Source of the DNA: Galbula dea
Lineage: Eukaryota; Chordata; Aves; Piciformes; Galbulidae
Assembly: GCA_013399015.1 (NCBI GenBank)
Contig: VWZX01001042.1
Coordinates: 969,893 to 1,033,892, forward strand
Reading direction: 5' to 3'
DNA length: 64,000 nt
Shown here: positions 40,801-55,800 of the stretch, piece after piece
Numbering within the stretch: the first letter of the stretch is position 1
How the letters are laid out: each line of letters opens with the position of its first letter
Translations under genes and position numbers: made by a program
The notes under the pieces: generated by a model
Database searches by the model: none
The model's input: only the letters and a program-made list of their open reading frames with translations
Told to the model about the DNA's origin: nothing

Positions 40801-43800
40801 CAAATTGAGCCTGTTTTGCTTGTGGCAGTAATTGGTGAATGATCTCTCCCCTGTTGAGCTAAGAAGGGGAATGATAGAGCTGCTTCGGTGAGCAGCTGGT
40901 GTCTAGCCAAGGTCAGCTCAACACAGGCTGAGTGTTACGCAGCATGGTAGTGGTCCATGCCTGCTGAGAAAGATTTCTTTCCAGGTTCAGTTGCTTATTG
41001 GGAAGTCCATTCTTACTCTTTAATTCCAAGCACAAGAGTCACTTATTTACTATATTTGTTTCCTGGGACAAGCCAGTCCTTAGCTGTCCTCTCAGCTTCT
41101 TGCTTTTGCCTGTCTTATACTGTGTTTTAGTGTAAATATTTGAAGTGTGCAAGCCCTTTCTCCCCTTCCTTAGAACATCCTCTAAGTTTACAGTGCTGTT
41201 TTGCACTTCATGCAGGATGTGTTAAATAGCTTTCTTTCTGCCGACAGTGTTCTCAAGGCTGATACCAAATTTTCAAAGGAACATAAAAAGCTTTTAAAGT
41301 GGAAAAATCTTCTCAAACCATCTTTCACTGTTAGCCCTTTGAGGAGAGTAAATGAAAAATAGTAATTATATGGATGTCAAATTAGTATCAAGAATGTATT
41401 TTCCCCCAGCGGTTGTCATTTTCATGGACACAGTCAGTTCTAGTTCAAGAACACAAAGAATGAATTCCTTCTTCTTGTTTAGAAAAGTACCTCGCCCTGT
41501 AGCGTACAGAAGAACTAAGGTAACAAAGCAACCTCCTCCAGTCCTCTTGAATTTGATCTCTTTGTCTGGATCATTTTGGTCAATTAAAATAATGTCTACA
41601 GACTCTTCACTGGCTCTTAATAGCTCTAATAATCTTACTCAGAGCAATATAGAAAACACAAGTTGAACTCTGTGACATTCTGGGACAGCCCTTGTGACAG
41701 GTCGAGTAGTGCTTGCTGCAAGCTAGAATATCATAAAATTGGCACAGCCCCCATTAAAAACTCTCTCTCTGGCAGACTTCAAAACTTAGTTGTTAATAAG
41801 AAAACATCAGTGGTAGGGCTGCCTATACTGGGATCTCATAGGAAGTTTTGATCAAGACTAATGATATTTTGAGTGATTTCAGCAATGAATTTTGGTACTA
41901 GAGTTGTCAGATGACAAAAAGGCTATTGGAGATGAAGATTCTGTATCTGCAGAGTAATCAGCTCCTTCAGTAAAACTGGAGATACAAAAATTGAGAGGGA
42001 AAGAACTAAAAGGAGGTCAGGGGGAGGAAGCCTGTGGGTTATATTTCAAGGTGAGAAATTTTGCATAGTAAAGCAGTGATTTAGAGGAAAACTTAGATAT
42101 TTTGTGTAATACAAGATCTTAGCTATGTATCCCCTGAGCATTCTCCTGAGATAAGTCTCCTTTTGAAAAGGAACAGAACAAGCAGAAATCTGGAAATGTT
42201 ATAACCTGTTATAAAAATTTGCAGTTCTGGTGTCCCCATTTCAAGAGGGATATGGAAACAATGGAGCAAGTTTAGAAGTTAAAGCTGAACAGATAATCTG
42301 TAGATGGCATTTGCAGTATGCAGTATGAACTGCTCAGTATATCAAAGGCAAGTTTCAGAGGTGACTTTAATCACTGTCTGTAGGTACCTGCATCTCAATA
42401 ACAGGTTTGATATATGGCTAGACAGTACTGAAAGTTGGAGTCAAAAGCCTGCACCTCAGAACAAAAAAAGATTTCCTATCTATAAGGAGAATTAAACATT
42501 TCTTACTAATATGGGGAAAGAATAGCGGATTTAGCATTGCTTGAGCAATGAGGCAAGACACACTTTGATTCACCTCTTTGTGTTCTAGTCTAGTAGGGGG
42601 GTTGCTGTTATATAAATTAATAGGGTTGGAGAATCAGAGGAAGAAGACATCTGTCTGTGAGATGTGGAGTATTTCAAATATGTTATATTGTAGGTATGTG
42701 TATAGACACACATACTTTTTTACTCTGATTTTTGAGTTTGTGGATGTGAATTCTTGTGTTGCCCTCCCTTTATGAGTCCTGCAGATACTGAAAACATTTG
42801 CTGCTCAGGAAGTACTTATTTTTTTTTCCCCAGGAAATAAATTGGTTTCCAGAGTCTGTTTTCAACTGTCTGTGAAGCATGCTGGGGACAGAATGGTGAT
42901 CAAGTGACTATGTGCAACATTGTGGCTGGACAGAAAATCCTTTGTGCATCCTCACTGGCATCAGGCTCAGGGTCACAGGAATAATCAGATTTGGAAACAG
43001 GGCAAATTTCCTCCCAACTGAGATGGGTAGTGAAAAGCGTATTTAGGAAGTGTATCTTGCTTGTCATTGTAGCTGGCAAGGATGTTAATGATACCTTGTG
43101 CTTGAGTTTTTGATTTTTGAGATCTGAAAAATCCTCTTACTTAAGATTTTAGATTTCTTATAGAGCATTTGGGCAGTCTTTGGTGGTTTGCAGTATAAAG
43201 AAATCAAATATGATGACCCAGGGTCCCTCTCCTTTGAAATCAAAGCTCTTTTTTGTTTATATCTTCCTCCTTTTCTGTCTGCAGATGGACAGAGATGCTT
43301 CATTTTAACATGCCAGATCATGAAAGACCAGCAGAGCTTTATTGTTCACCTTCTCCATTCTGCTGGGGACTAGGATATATGTCCTCTTGTGTTCACATTC
43401 TGGCTCTCCAACACGAGCTCAGAGAAAATGCTTGCTTAATTGATGAAGTTAAAATGCATCCTCACCTCTTCTATTTGTACCTTTTCCTCCTATAAACCAG
43501 CTAGATGGAAACCCCCTGAGTTATCAGTGCAACTTGTACTTCAGATGTGACTTTCAGGGGAAGTTACTTAGACTTTGTGCCCTTCTGTAAGTGCACAAAG
43601 AAAAAGAACATATTCTATATTTTTAAAACAGTTACTTTTTGTCCTCCTAGTGAGAGTGGTTTCCCTGTGTTTTAAAAGAAAAGTAAGTCTGAAAGTGTTT
43701 AACTTCTAAATGACTTTCACTTGAGGAACTTTCAATTATGGTGTTTCAAGCAGTGTATTAATCAAGCTGATGAAAGGACATTAGTAATCCTTAGGTGTGC

Positions 43801-46800
43801 TGTAGTTGCATGAGTTGAAGAAACCTGTTGTGAAAAGTTATTTTATTTTTGTTACAATGCACATTGATTCCTTACAGCTGATAAACATATCTGCTCCCAG
43901 ACCTCTTGGTTTATTGTACAAGCAATTTTTTCCAAACATTTTTTTTCTGTTTATGATTGGATTTTTATATTGGAAGACAGTTTTGGGGTAGTTTTTCTTG
44001 TTTGTTTCTTTGTTTACCTTTTATATCTGTCTTATATCTGTTCACAAAGCATAGATGGGGACTGCACTGGGAAGTAAAAAGTTAATGTTGCTAATTCCAA
44101 TAATTCCTATGCAGTAAGGGAGCCAAGTCGTGTGTGATCCTTCACAGAATGAACATACCAGAGATTTAGTTATTCAGAATCTAATAAGAGAATATCAGAT
44201 TTGTTGTAGTTTTATTAAATAGATTAAATTACGGTAGCTATGTGCAGAATTAATGAAATATGTAATTGTTATGGTTACTGTTTTGTTTAGTGAGAACTAC
44301 AGTAATTGAAACAGATGTCTATGTTAACAGCATTGGCCCAGTTGACCCAATCAATATGGTAAGTTTTATTATTGAAATAAAACATCTGAATGATATCATG
44401 AGTTAATATTATAAAATACTTCTAATCTAATTCAAATACACTTCTTTATTTCTTGCTCTTTATCTTTGTATTGTTGAATATGATTGTGATTATTGTGAAA
44501 ACATGTTTAGACTCTGTTTGAAATTGTTGTAATTTAAAAAATATATTTCTTCTTTAAAAAAATGAGGTCACACAGAGACATTGTATCAGGTTCTTATTTT
44601 GGTTTGTGTTGAACATTTTCATTATGTTTGATTATACTTGGTTTATGTCTGGCCCAGTATAATTTCCTGGAGCTACTCTTCAGAGATTAAGAAAAATAAC
44701 AGCTGTCCCAGCACTTCTGATAAAAATATTTTCAGTGCAGTGATTTCTTATTATTTTTCAAATTAATGGAGAGGACAAATTTGAAGTTATCTCTTTTGTT
44801 CTCTTTTTTGCATGTTTTGTTTAGTCTTATAGATCCTCTTCAGGGTGTGTGTGTGTACACATAGCTGGTTTCTTCAGAAGTTAAGCAATGCATCTCAACT
44901 GGTTTCTGGTAGACTTGCCTATTTATTTGGTACCAACCGTGAAGTAACAGCACTTACAAGGAAGTTGAGTCTGTGGCATTTTCTTAAGTCGTTTAGATAT
45001 TCTGCCACCAAGTGCATTGTATGAATGGTGGTGTTGGAGGCTTTAGAAAGGCCCTGTTGCATTGACTACTTCTGGGGAATGCTGCCCAGGACTAAGACTG
45101 GAACTAGTCATATGACACCTGGGTCATATGAGACTCCAGCATCGCTACAAAAATCAAATGTTTCTAAAAATGAATAAACCCATATATATGCAAATAATTT
45201 GATTAAGGTTTTGAAAAAAAATAATAATCTGGGAAACAATATTCTCAGCAAAAAAAGTAGTCACAGATTTGACCCTGGAAGCTCTCTTTATGTGAGCTGT
45301 TGGTTTCATTAGGAAGGCACTTTCCCTAGAATCAATATTGTTAACCAATACTCAAAAAAATTGCTTCCATTTCGAAGGCTGTCCTTAGCCCTTCATTTGA
45401 TCACTTAATGTAAGAATACATATTTGTGTTTCCCAATTGGAATACTCATTTGCCAGATATATTAGTTCACTCTGGCAAGTGAAGTCCTTTAGCTGTTTTG
45501 CTTAGAAACAATATGGCATGATGTTGAGAGCATTTTTTCTAACAGTGATGTTGGAAAGATGAGGCTTTGAAGGAGGCAGAAATAAGTACTGGAATTAAGA
45601 AGGTCTGGATCCTGAAGATACCTAGGCATGCACTTCAGTTTACATGTGTGAACAATGTCACATTGACTAAAGGATTTAATAAATAAAATGGAAGAAGTAA
45701 GATGTATATAAAAGGAAAGACATGAACTCTCTCCCTCCCTGTCTATTTATTACAGAGAGCTGTGTAAGTAAACATAATTCCATATAAGAAAAATAAACAT
45801 AATAAATCACAATGCTATCCAAACACTGCATAGTACTATTGTGTAGCAGTATTTCAGGACAGGGTGAACACTGGTTTACAGGGCTTGTAGTGGTTTCTGA
45901 ACTGCATTTGAAACTTTTCCTGGAGGTTGGAATTGCTTTCATGTTTGAAGATGACTGTTTTCAGGAAAACTATTATCTCTGTGAGCTTTATGATGACAGA
46001 CTGAAAGGAAGAGCATGAGGGATGCACTTCTGCCCGTATTTGAGAATTTATGAGGTTTCCTAAGGTTGTGTGGATTTAGCATGCAAGCACTGCAGATTTC
46101 TGGAGAGTCAAGTGCATGTGTTTTATGCAAACCGATTTCATTCTCTTTCTAATAGTAGGAACATTTGTTCATAAATCAGAACAGAAGTACCAACAAGTCT
46201 CTGAATATTACCTGTTTCTTATTGTGCAGCATCTTCTTTAGAGTAAGCTAGAATAGTAAATTTTTTTGCAAATGTACTCTTTTATTTAGATTAGGAAATA
46301 TAGATTCCAATCATTTTGGTGCCTGTCAGCATTGCAAGTGATCAGACTTAATTGACTGTTGCTCAGATGAGTGTTTGAGATTGCTGGACACAGTGTTAAT
46401 TTACAGCAGCTGAGTAAATATTCCTTCAGTAGCACTGACGATTGTTTTTCTTGGTTGTGAAATATATTTAAGTGACAAAAGCCATATGTCTATTAGTACT
46501 TCTTATTTTACCAGCTCTAGGAACTTGAGTAATACTTCACAAATACAATTTCATGAATGTTCTCTGTTGTTTTCTGAAAAAAAATAGCTTAAATGGCTTA
46601 GTCTGATTCTACTATTGCAAGGTAGTTCTGAGCTTGCCCTGTTAGGTTTTGGGGGAATTGACCAAGCACATGAAATATTCTGCTCATACTGGCTCAGCAC
46701 AGCAGTTCCTGTGTGTTGCTCCTAATTTCTGTTTTCATTTTGAAGGGAATGGTGAGGGGTGAGTGAAAAGACAGCTGTTACAAATGTTGCAATAGCTTTC

Positions 46801-49800
46801 TGAATCAAACCAGGGTAGGCATCTTTTCAGCCCCCACTTTAAACAGCATTCAGTACTTGTCTGGTTTTCAACTGTGATTTACCAGTTGTCCAGTAATAGA
46901 TATGAAGTCAGGACAAATATTTAAGTTTCTACACAAGGCATCAGAAAAATCTATGTTCTTTGTTGTAAAATATGGCTTGATTTCTGTATGCCATTTAGCA
47001 ATGCTATGATCTAAGGCTGCAGTCTTTTTTGCTGTGGTTTGTTTTTAAATGTTATGTTACTCTAGTTCGTGCCTTAGGAAGTACCGGGTTTATATAGTAA
47101 CCTTGTATCACTTAAGCCACAGTTGGCATGGTTTCAGTATTAGCAATAATAATAGAAATTTACTTTGGCTTAATTCAGTAGAGTGTGCCAGCATACTGGT
47201 TGAAAATCCACTTTATATCATCTCAGATTCTTAGCATCCACAGCCAGAGCAATAACCAAACTGTATTTGAAGTATCTGAGATTGCAGATGTTAGTATTTG
47301 CATACTATTAATCTGTTAAAGAAGTAGCAGTGCTGAGCTGTGGACATGCTTGCAGCTAGAAGAAAATTCTTAAAGCTTTGTTCTGTTTACCTGTGGTCAG
47401 CCTGTCAGTGTGTTGTGAGGAAGTCCCTTAATTTCTTGTGCTCCCTGCACTTGATCTGCTGAAGTGTTGATGTGAGTGTATTTCTTAAAGCTCTTCCTTT
47501 GGTACTTTAGTGCAGGAGGTCTTCCATGGCCACCTTCTCTTGCTCTCAACTACTTCATGGTAGTTTCATGCACAAATTCATCAACCTTTCTGTGCCAATT
47601 GCCTTTTATTCTCTGTATCTCCTGTTGTCCAATCTAAAATATTGTCTTGTGTCACTCATATCTGTTCACAGGTATTTAGTTAGCTCAATATGGCTAAATC
47701 ATAGCTTTAAGTCTTCTCACTTTTTACCCTTTCCACCTTTTCAGTTGCTGTGGATTGTGTGGATTGTCACTTCCCTGTATGCCATTGAGGCCAGAAATCT
47801 AAAGATTTTCTATAACATGATGGATCTTAGAGCCAGGACTAGGGTCTCAGTTGTAGTTTTGCAAATGTGAGTGCAAAGGGGTTTTATTTTTACTAATTTT
47901 TTTAATCCAGCTCACAAAATCTCTTGTTCAGACTCGCACTGTTATGCTAACTTATTTTTGCAACCTTTCCAGTTGTAGCCTTGCTCCATTCATACTGTCT
48001 AGAGGTGTCCTACAAAGGAGAATTTTCCACTGTTTCTACTGAGTCTTTTCTTGCTCTGGTTCTTCCTCTGCCTCCTCTTTCACTGGACCTCACACATAAA
48101 CAGTTTTCTTTAACTTTCAAGACACTTCAAAGCCTATACCCAGCCATTTTAAAAAAAATTTTCTTGTTTTTTCCCCCCAAGAGAACATTTCCTATCTCAG
48201 ATCTTACTAGTTTGCACTCCCATTCTTTCAACTTTTCATGCCACTTTCTCCCAAGCTGCCCTTTATGCTTAAAACGAATTTTCTGTAGGTGTCTGCAAAG
48301 CTGCTTCAATTGTTTCTCATCATGTTCCCATTTGAACTTACTTTTACTTTATTTTTTTCTTTCCTCCTTATGTTTTTTTAAATTTTTTTTTCTTTTGTGG
48401 AGGCTACAAAATACCACAAACAATTAAGCTTTTGTTGTGCTAAAATCACTAACTGTAATTGGGTTCTTTGTTTCATGTTGCTTATGTCCCTATTGTCTTT
48501 CCGAATCTTGTTTTTTATGCTAAATTCAAACTGTAAGCTCCTTGCAGAGAATGTGTATCCTGTAGTAGGGATATTGAATGCCTGCGTGATTCAGTTGTGA
48601 TCTGAGATGGTCTAAACTAAAAACAGTGTTAATGTAAGAGACACAGCACTTGGCTGAGAAGGTAAAGGTGTTGACTAGTCCTGAAGCTGACCTAAACTGT
48701 GATTTATTCCTGCTTTTGCCCTGAAAACTGCACAGACTGCTTGGCTGCTGTGTCATACTGTCTGCTGTTACTTCTGATGCCTTAATATTGTCTCCAAATA
48801 CTTTGTTTGCTTCTGCTCTGGCTGTCTCCCTTCTGTCTGCAGCTGATGCAAGCTACAGCTGAGACAGGTTCTTTGTCTTGTACCTCTTATTTTTGTGTCA
48901 AATAGATGATAAATATTTTGAAGAACATTACACACCTGCTCTTTGTTATTAATTCCTGATCTGTCTGTCTATATGGAAATTTGTGATAATGCATTCCAGT
49001 TGTGGAAATACTTCTGCTGGCCTAGATTTGAATGGATTTTCAGGGAGTAAAGGCAGAGAATGTGCTTAGATTGTTAGGACAGCTTGTAACAGCCTGTTGC
49101 AACATTAACTCTCCTTGGCAATGTTTCCTACCGTACAGGTTTTCATTGTCTCCTTTGCTGCTGTGCTCCAGAGGAAAGCTGCTGCTCTGTGCTGGCCCCT
49201 GCAATGGGTGGTGCCAGAATCTGTGCTGACTCTGCAAAACCTCATCCTCTGTTAAAAGCTGAGCAGCTACAGGGACAGGATTTTTCTCCTCACAGTGCAT
49301 GCTATGGGAAGCTTACTTTACAAGGCAGAGGAGTGGTCTGGATGCCCTTTTCTGCAGCAGCATCTACAAGCTGTTTACCAAGGAAGCAAACCTTCTCCTG
49401 GAAGGAGTGCTGCCTTTCTCCCTTGTTAGTAGGGGTGTCAGCACTGATGAAATAGCTATTAAGAAATGCAGTGCTAGTTTGCTAATAAGTGAATGTAACT
49501 TCTCTGTCTGTCTTGGCCTTCATTATTTTCATTCTGTAGATGTTTTCTTCTGTTGGTCAATTTAAATTTCACCAAGTCTTATACATTCTAGATGGTTATT
49601 TTGACCACCATGGAAAATGCACATCTGAAACACTTTTTGTTGGACTGTTTTGGAGTTTGTCATTCACTGACATACAGTAAGTGCTGCATGGGATTTTACC
49701 TTTCTGAATAACAGTAGTGTCTGTGTTGTAGAGGGTTATCCCCACAAAGAATTACACCCTTGGGACCAATAATTAACCAGAGGCTCTTTTAGGAAGTTCT

Positions 49801-52800
49801 TAACACTTCTCTGTTCCATTATGTCTTCAGTGTAGCAGATGATTGATATTTGGAGCTGCATGACTGCCTTATCAACCAAAAAGCTAAACTGATAGGAGTG
49901 TTATATTTCCTGTAGGATCATGTATCTCACAGGAGTTGCAGGGTAGAATCCAAACTCAAATAAGTCTCCTTGCCATCAGTGATAAGGTTTTGAAGCATGG
50001 CAGGAAAACCATGGAAATAAAAGACCAACAGTAACTGTGCCATAAATCTTGCTTTGAAAACAGTTGCACCATACTAAATAGTGAGGTATTGTGTTTGAGA
50101 CTGTATAGCTTATTTATAAAAGGAAACAGTAGAAAACCATGGATGCTTGAGTAATGTGAAGCTTTGTTGCTAAAATTATTTGTTGGACTAGTTTTGACTA
50201 CTTGAGTCTCTCTAGTTGTAGGAAGGTTGAGGTAGGTGCTGAATTTAGAAAGTCAATGGAGGTGGTACATCATTATGGACAAACTTGAAGCCTAACCCTT
50301 AATCCATACCAGCATTCATTCCTTGTTTTTTAGTATATGTGTATGTATTAATGTCTGATTTTATTTTTTTGTTCTGAGTTGTCTTCTGTGGTTTTCTGAA
50401 TTTTGTTTCTGAGTGACAGTGGCTGAAATAATCAAGTTTCAATTGAAAACCGTACCAAAACTTTTTGTATAATTTTCAGTGTGTTAATGTATGTAGATTA
50501 TATATATATATATATATCTACTTCCTCTCCTCATGCTTTCTTCAAAACTCCAAAACATAAGCTGATCAAATAAAACCAGAGATTTTCCTCAAGTGCTTTA
50601 GCTACTTTCCTAACTAATCTTTTGACTACTGGCAAGATTTTAATTACAGTTTCTAATCTACAAAGTGTTGAAATAAGTCTTGCCTTTTACTCATACTGTT
50701 GTTTGCATCTGCCACTCTGCCTGTTCAAAATAAAGAATGGATAAGGACAGATGCCAAATTATGATGTGGAGAGTGATAGATTTATTTTAATATTGTGACT
50801 ATGTAGGTTTCATTGTACTCCCTCACCTTCTGTAGATATGATTTGCCATATTTCCACTTAGTCTGTGCTTATGTTCTCATACTGTCCTCCAGTGTGATTG
50901 TCTGTACGATTATAACAACCTGACTCGTTAAAAGACTCTGAGGGCAGATGCTGTTTGATGTATTTCCTGCAGCCTCCTTCTCTTCCATAGCTGCAGTAAC
51001 ATGAATGTCATATTACATGTACATGTCAGAGCCATTGTGATTTGTTGGATCTTTTAGATTTCACCCTACAGTCACTAGGTTTAGATTGCTTTAGTGAGTA
51101 AACTAAAATTGTTTACCAAAACAAGAAATTTTATGTTAGCTTCTGTCCCAGCTATGGGGATCAAGCTCTGAAACTGTTGTTGGTCCTGAAGCGGCTGAAA
51201 AATCTTCTCAAAGGGCTTTTAAAATAACCCACCAGGGAAATGAACCACATTTAGATATTTCACTGAATAGTTATATATAAAAGATAGATTGTGTATCTTA
51301 TTAAATTACTTAATAACCCACTCTTGATGTCCAGAGATATTTGGGTAAGGGAAAAGATAAAAGTTACAAGTGTTTATTAGCAGCACACTGGCAGGATGAA
51401 GATAAATTGTCTAGTGCTTGATGTTTTGTTTGGTACTTACCTCTTAGGAAGTCATGTGGTTACCACTTTTGTCTATGACTTTCTTTATTGTTTAAACCTC
51501 ATGATTAGCATACTAAACTGAGTCTTTGATTGTAAATCACATCTCTTAATGTCAAAAAATAGGGGTTGGTAGAATGCTTTCTTCAGTCCCCTTTTCATTT
51601 GTTTCCTGAAATATTCCCTGCCTCTCTCATACTGAGTTCCAGTTTAAGGAATTAGACAGCTGGAGTTAAAAAATGGGGAAAATATCTTGAAGCTCAGATA
51701 ACTGCATAGATAATGTCATGTCTCACTTGGTGATTGAACTGACTTCAAAGGCTCCCTATGAAACAGATTTCTGAATTAGCTTGTTGCTCTCCAGAAAACT
51801 CCAGGTGCCCTTCAGGTGAAATTCTGAATCTGGGAGAAAAGCTGGGGTGGGTTTCTGAGCAAAGATGAAACAACAGAAGTATGTTTTGATTCATTTTTCT
51901 CTGAAATTCACTGGTAAGGAACTGTATTGCAGGTCTGCAGTTTGCTTAAATAATTTTTCAGTTCTGAGTTTGGTTTTGGGACTTTTTGTTGCTTTTGTGT
52001 TTGGCCTCAGAAAACTAGGCCACTTTTTTCCTGTTCTCAGACAAAATGTGTTCCAGTTAACATAATCCACCCAGCAATTTAGCTACTCATTGCTTGACTT
52101 CTCCACACTTTTTACTGTGGAATATCAAATCTGTTGTGAGACTGCCAGACAAAATAACCAAGAAAAGTATTTTTTCTGCTTTGTGATATTTTTTCCGCTT
52201 TGTGATATTTTTTCCATCCTTATTGATGTTACATTTGAATTCATGTGGTGCAGTTTGCACTGAGAAGCATTAAACTAGGAGAGTATCTGCCTCCTTTTTC
52301 CTATTTTATGTGAAGTAATTATTTGTATTTATTAAATAATTTTCTCTCAGACCCATGCACCTGAATGGCAATATTCACAGTTTGTTCACTGCTTGGCCCT
52401 TTAATGATAATCTCTGATTAGTCTCTGTGTTTTCCCAATCTCTGCAGTTTGTTATAATCTTTTAGAGAGGAAAGAGATGGAGGAGGATTGCAGTTCTCTG
52501 TGAATAATTAGGCAGGTGGGCTCTTTATGCCAGCTGTGCAAATAAAAAAAAAAAGAGTTCAGTGATCAAATAATCAAATGCCAACTATGAGCTAGCATGT
52601 GCCATGGTTATTGAGCCCTGTTAAGATACATATGAATAAGCATAATTTTTGCTATGGCTATGACCAACACAGCCATAGATTGATACCATTGATTCTGCAT
52701 GGCTGTTTTATTATTAGTTTCATTTGAAAGAGAGAGTAGTAAACCAATTTTTATGGTTACATAGTGTCATTGAATGGTGAGTTCCATGAAAAACTAATAG

Positions 52801-55800
52801 AAATAGTGATAGAAGTATTTTAACTGTTTGTAAGAATATAAGGAAAACAAAATAGCTGTTCAGAAAAATTCAGTGCACTAAAAGACTATTGTATAAATCT
52901 GGCTGCTATTGTTCTTGCTCATACCGTGTCTACATAAAAATAGGGGGTTTATTTGTCTAGTTTTGAAACAAAGTACTCCCAGAAAAGACATTATTGTGAT
53001 TTTTCCAATTCATTTTCAACAAGTTTTAGGGACTTAGATTTTGCCTTCTTAAAGGAAACATGAAATATTTCTCAGAAGGTGCAAATTTAAAGGAATTCAT
53101 TGCATGAATCCATAAAATCTGAAAATATCAGGCCTGTTTCATATTTATATTTTCAGGAAGAATCCATTTTTCCTGATAATCCCTCTAGCATAGTTTCCCT
53201 TTCAGGTTATTTCTCTCAAGCATCTATACTGTCATAACTGCATGCTGCCAGATTCTTTATGTCTGATTATCCTATATGTTTGCCTGTGCTTGGTGACTGC
53301 TTGGGATCTATTTGGCCTCTTCTGCTGGGAAACTTACTTTCAGAAAGGAGGCTAATGTACATTTGAGTCCCACTTTCACATGCCTTCCAACTCTACAATG
53401 TGAGTACATGTATGTACTTGAACATTAGGCCACAGTTCACTTGGATGAAAGTCAGTAGAGATATAATGGCTTGAAAGCATGATCTGTATGAGATGCATTG
53501 TGTGAAGAATATATGCAGCCTCGGATGTATTAGGGACCCTCAAGGGCAGAGAGGTCTTAGGAAGGCATAGGACAAATAAATATACTGAAGAAGTAGGTAG
53601 TAACGTCTACCAAGGCACATGTTAGAAGGGGAATAAATGTTCTTGTGAGAAATCAGAGACTCGAGGTCCCTGCTGAAGAGGGGAGAGAAACTGCTGCTGC
53701 CACCCACCAAGAGGCTGCAAGTCCACAGCTTTCAGGTGGAATGGATAGTAGGATTATGTTTTTGGTTGGCTGACTTCTGAGGGAGGGAGACACGTCTGAG
53801 TGCTGAAGGGTTAGTTTACACATTGAGGAACACTCTCTGCAGAGATATGAGGAGAGGCTAGCAACCTGGAAACAAGTAGTTAGTACTTTTATTATATTGT
53901 TATTGTGTATCAGATTATTTTTGCCAATGATAAATGTACCATGAAGGATTTTAACAGTTTCTTTTCTTTTTTTTTTTTTCCCAAAAAAGTTTTTTAAACA
54001 CCTCCTGTAATACATGGGCATAATAAAAAGTTGTACATTTAATACTGAAAGGTAAGAGAATACAAGCGTATGGGTCCACTGAGGCTGTTCCTTTGCTTTG
54101 TGTGCTCAAAGTAATCTGTAAACATCTCTTGCTTTTTTATCTTAATTTGTTAGGGTGGTTGGTATTCTATGACAATCTGAGTTTTCTTGCTCTGGGTGGA
54201 TTTGACTGTAAGGACACTGATAAATTTCTTTTTCTCAAACAATGCAGTACTACTCTGAAATGACTGCTTAGATTAGCACCTTCAAACTCAGACAATCTTT
54301 TTTCATACATGTGGTCATGTCAGTTAATTTCACTCATTGACTTCTTTTTTTCTCCTATTTGTACTGTAAAAGCAACAAGTACATCTTTGTTCATTCTGTT
54401 CCATTGAAGCCCATTAAAACACTTCTTTGGTGCACTGTCTTGGGCTCTCATTTATGCAAGGCAAGTTTCCTTTCCAGTTGTAACCAATATAGATGAGCAA
54501 GCACAGAAAGCTGAATTTTAAGGTTAAGCAGGCTCTGGGTTTTCACAGGTGTCTTGAACATTATTTACAGGAAAAAAGCAATCAAGGAGTTGTTTTGTCC
54601 TGCAGAATCTTCCCTTGATGGCAGTGCTTTTCAAGGAATAGGCAGAGTTACAGAGCATAATCTCTAAAATGCATTTTTGATTATTCGTTTATTCCCTCTG
54701 TCTCTCAGCTGTTTGCCTCATACTCTATTTATTCAGAACCTTTAAGCGTCACTGAGTAACCTCAATCCACGTGGTAATTCATCTGCCATACATCACAGAA
54801 CAACAGCAAACCTCCCTTTTGCATTTCTATTTCCTGTTCTTCTCCCACCTGGATGGGAAATTTGAGAGAGAATTAGGTAGTCCTAGAGTAACTGCCCTGG
54901 CGCTTGTCCAGGATAAAGTACCTTATTTCACAAGCTTTTCTGGAAGATAGGTGCTATCTGTTGCAGAAATGAGTGAGGAACCTGCAACTGATACAGTTGG
55001 CTGCTGTGATTATTTACAAGTACAATGAAGAAAACCCTCCACTCCAACCAGCACTTCCACTTTTATTTTCTATAAAACCAGAGCTGACTGTATACACTGT
55101 ACATTTTTATTGACCAAGCAAACTAGTAGAGACCCCTTTGATTCCAGGAATAGTTTGAACCACTGTCTCCTCCTCTTTTCCCCCTGCCCACTCCACTCAT
55201 CACATAGCTGAGGTGAACAACCAACACCAAGACTTAGGCGTGATCTCCAGCTCTTTTTCCCTTCGGAGGAACTGCTGAGCTGCTCATTGGAGCCCTCCTG
55301 GGGCAGCCGTACAGGAAAGATCGCATCTGCCATTAAGCAGAGAGACTGTTGCCCTTAAGGTCAGAGTCGTGGTTTGGAGCTGTGACAAATACAACAGAGA
55401 AGAGGCTGCTGCTTTGCTCTTTTGTCTGGAGTGCAGAAACAACTGGCTGGATTCTTTGAAAAACAGTATTGCATTGCATCTGTAATGTTATCTCCCTCAA
55501 GTTTTACTCTGTCAAGAATTGTCTCATTAAGAGGCTGTGGGTTTTCCTTTCGTGTGTTTATTTATTTTATTTTCCACCTTTCTTTTCTGGGTTTAAGTCT
55601 ACTGAGGAATTTGACTTTCTATCACAAAAGGAGCTATCTTGAGGCTCTTATAAGTAAAGCATAACTGCTTCAGGGAAATTTCCTTCCTGAAGATGATCAT
55701 GTATGCTTTTGTATGTATGCAGGTAGATACACGAGGCAGATGGTAACAGATAATTCTTCAAACTGAGGTTTACTTCATGCATATTCATGAATTGTTCAAA

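Larger units (their letters stand above)
35729..44290 (+). other. GABRG1: GABRG1 intron 2 (8.6 kb)
   Basis: GTAAGC...TTTGTTTAG, phase 1. Contains a reverse-strand CR1, the 3' part of an ERVL-type LTR and an old CR1 piece. No other gene is seen. Confidence 0.93.

Noticed and set aside
47981..48427. 148-codon + strand open frame in intron 3
   Set aside because: Comes from a pyrimidine-rich block (Ser, Phe, Leu, Pro runs) inside an intron and probably within an old LINE tail.
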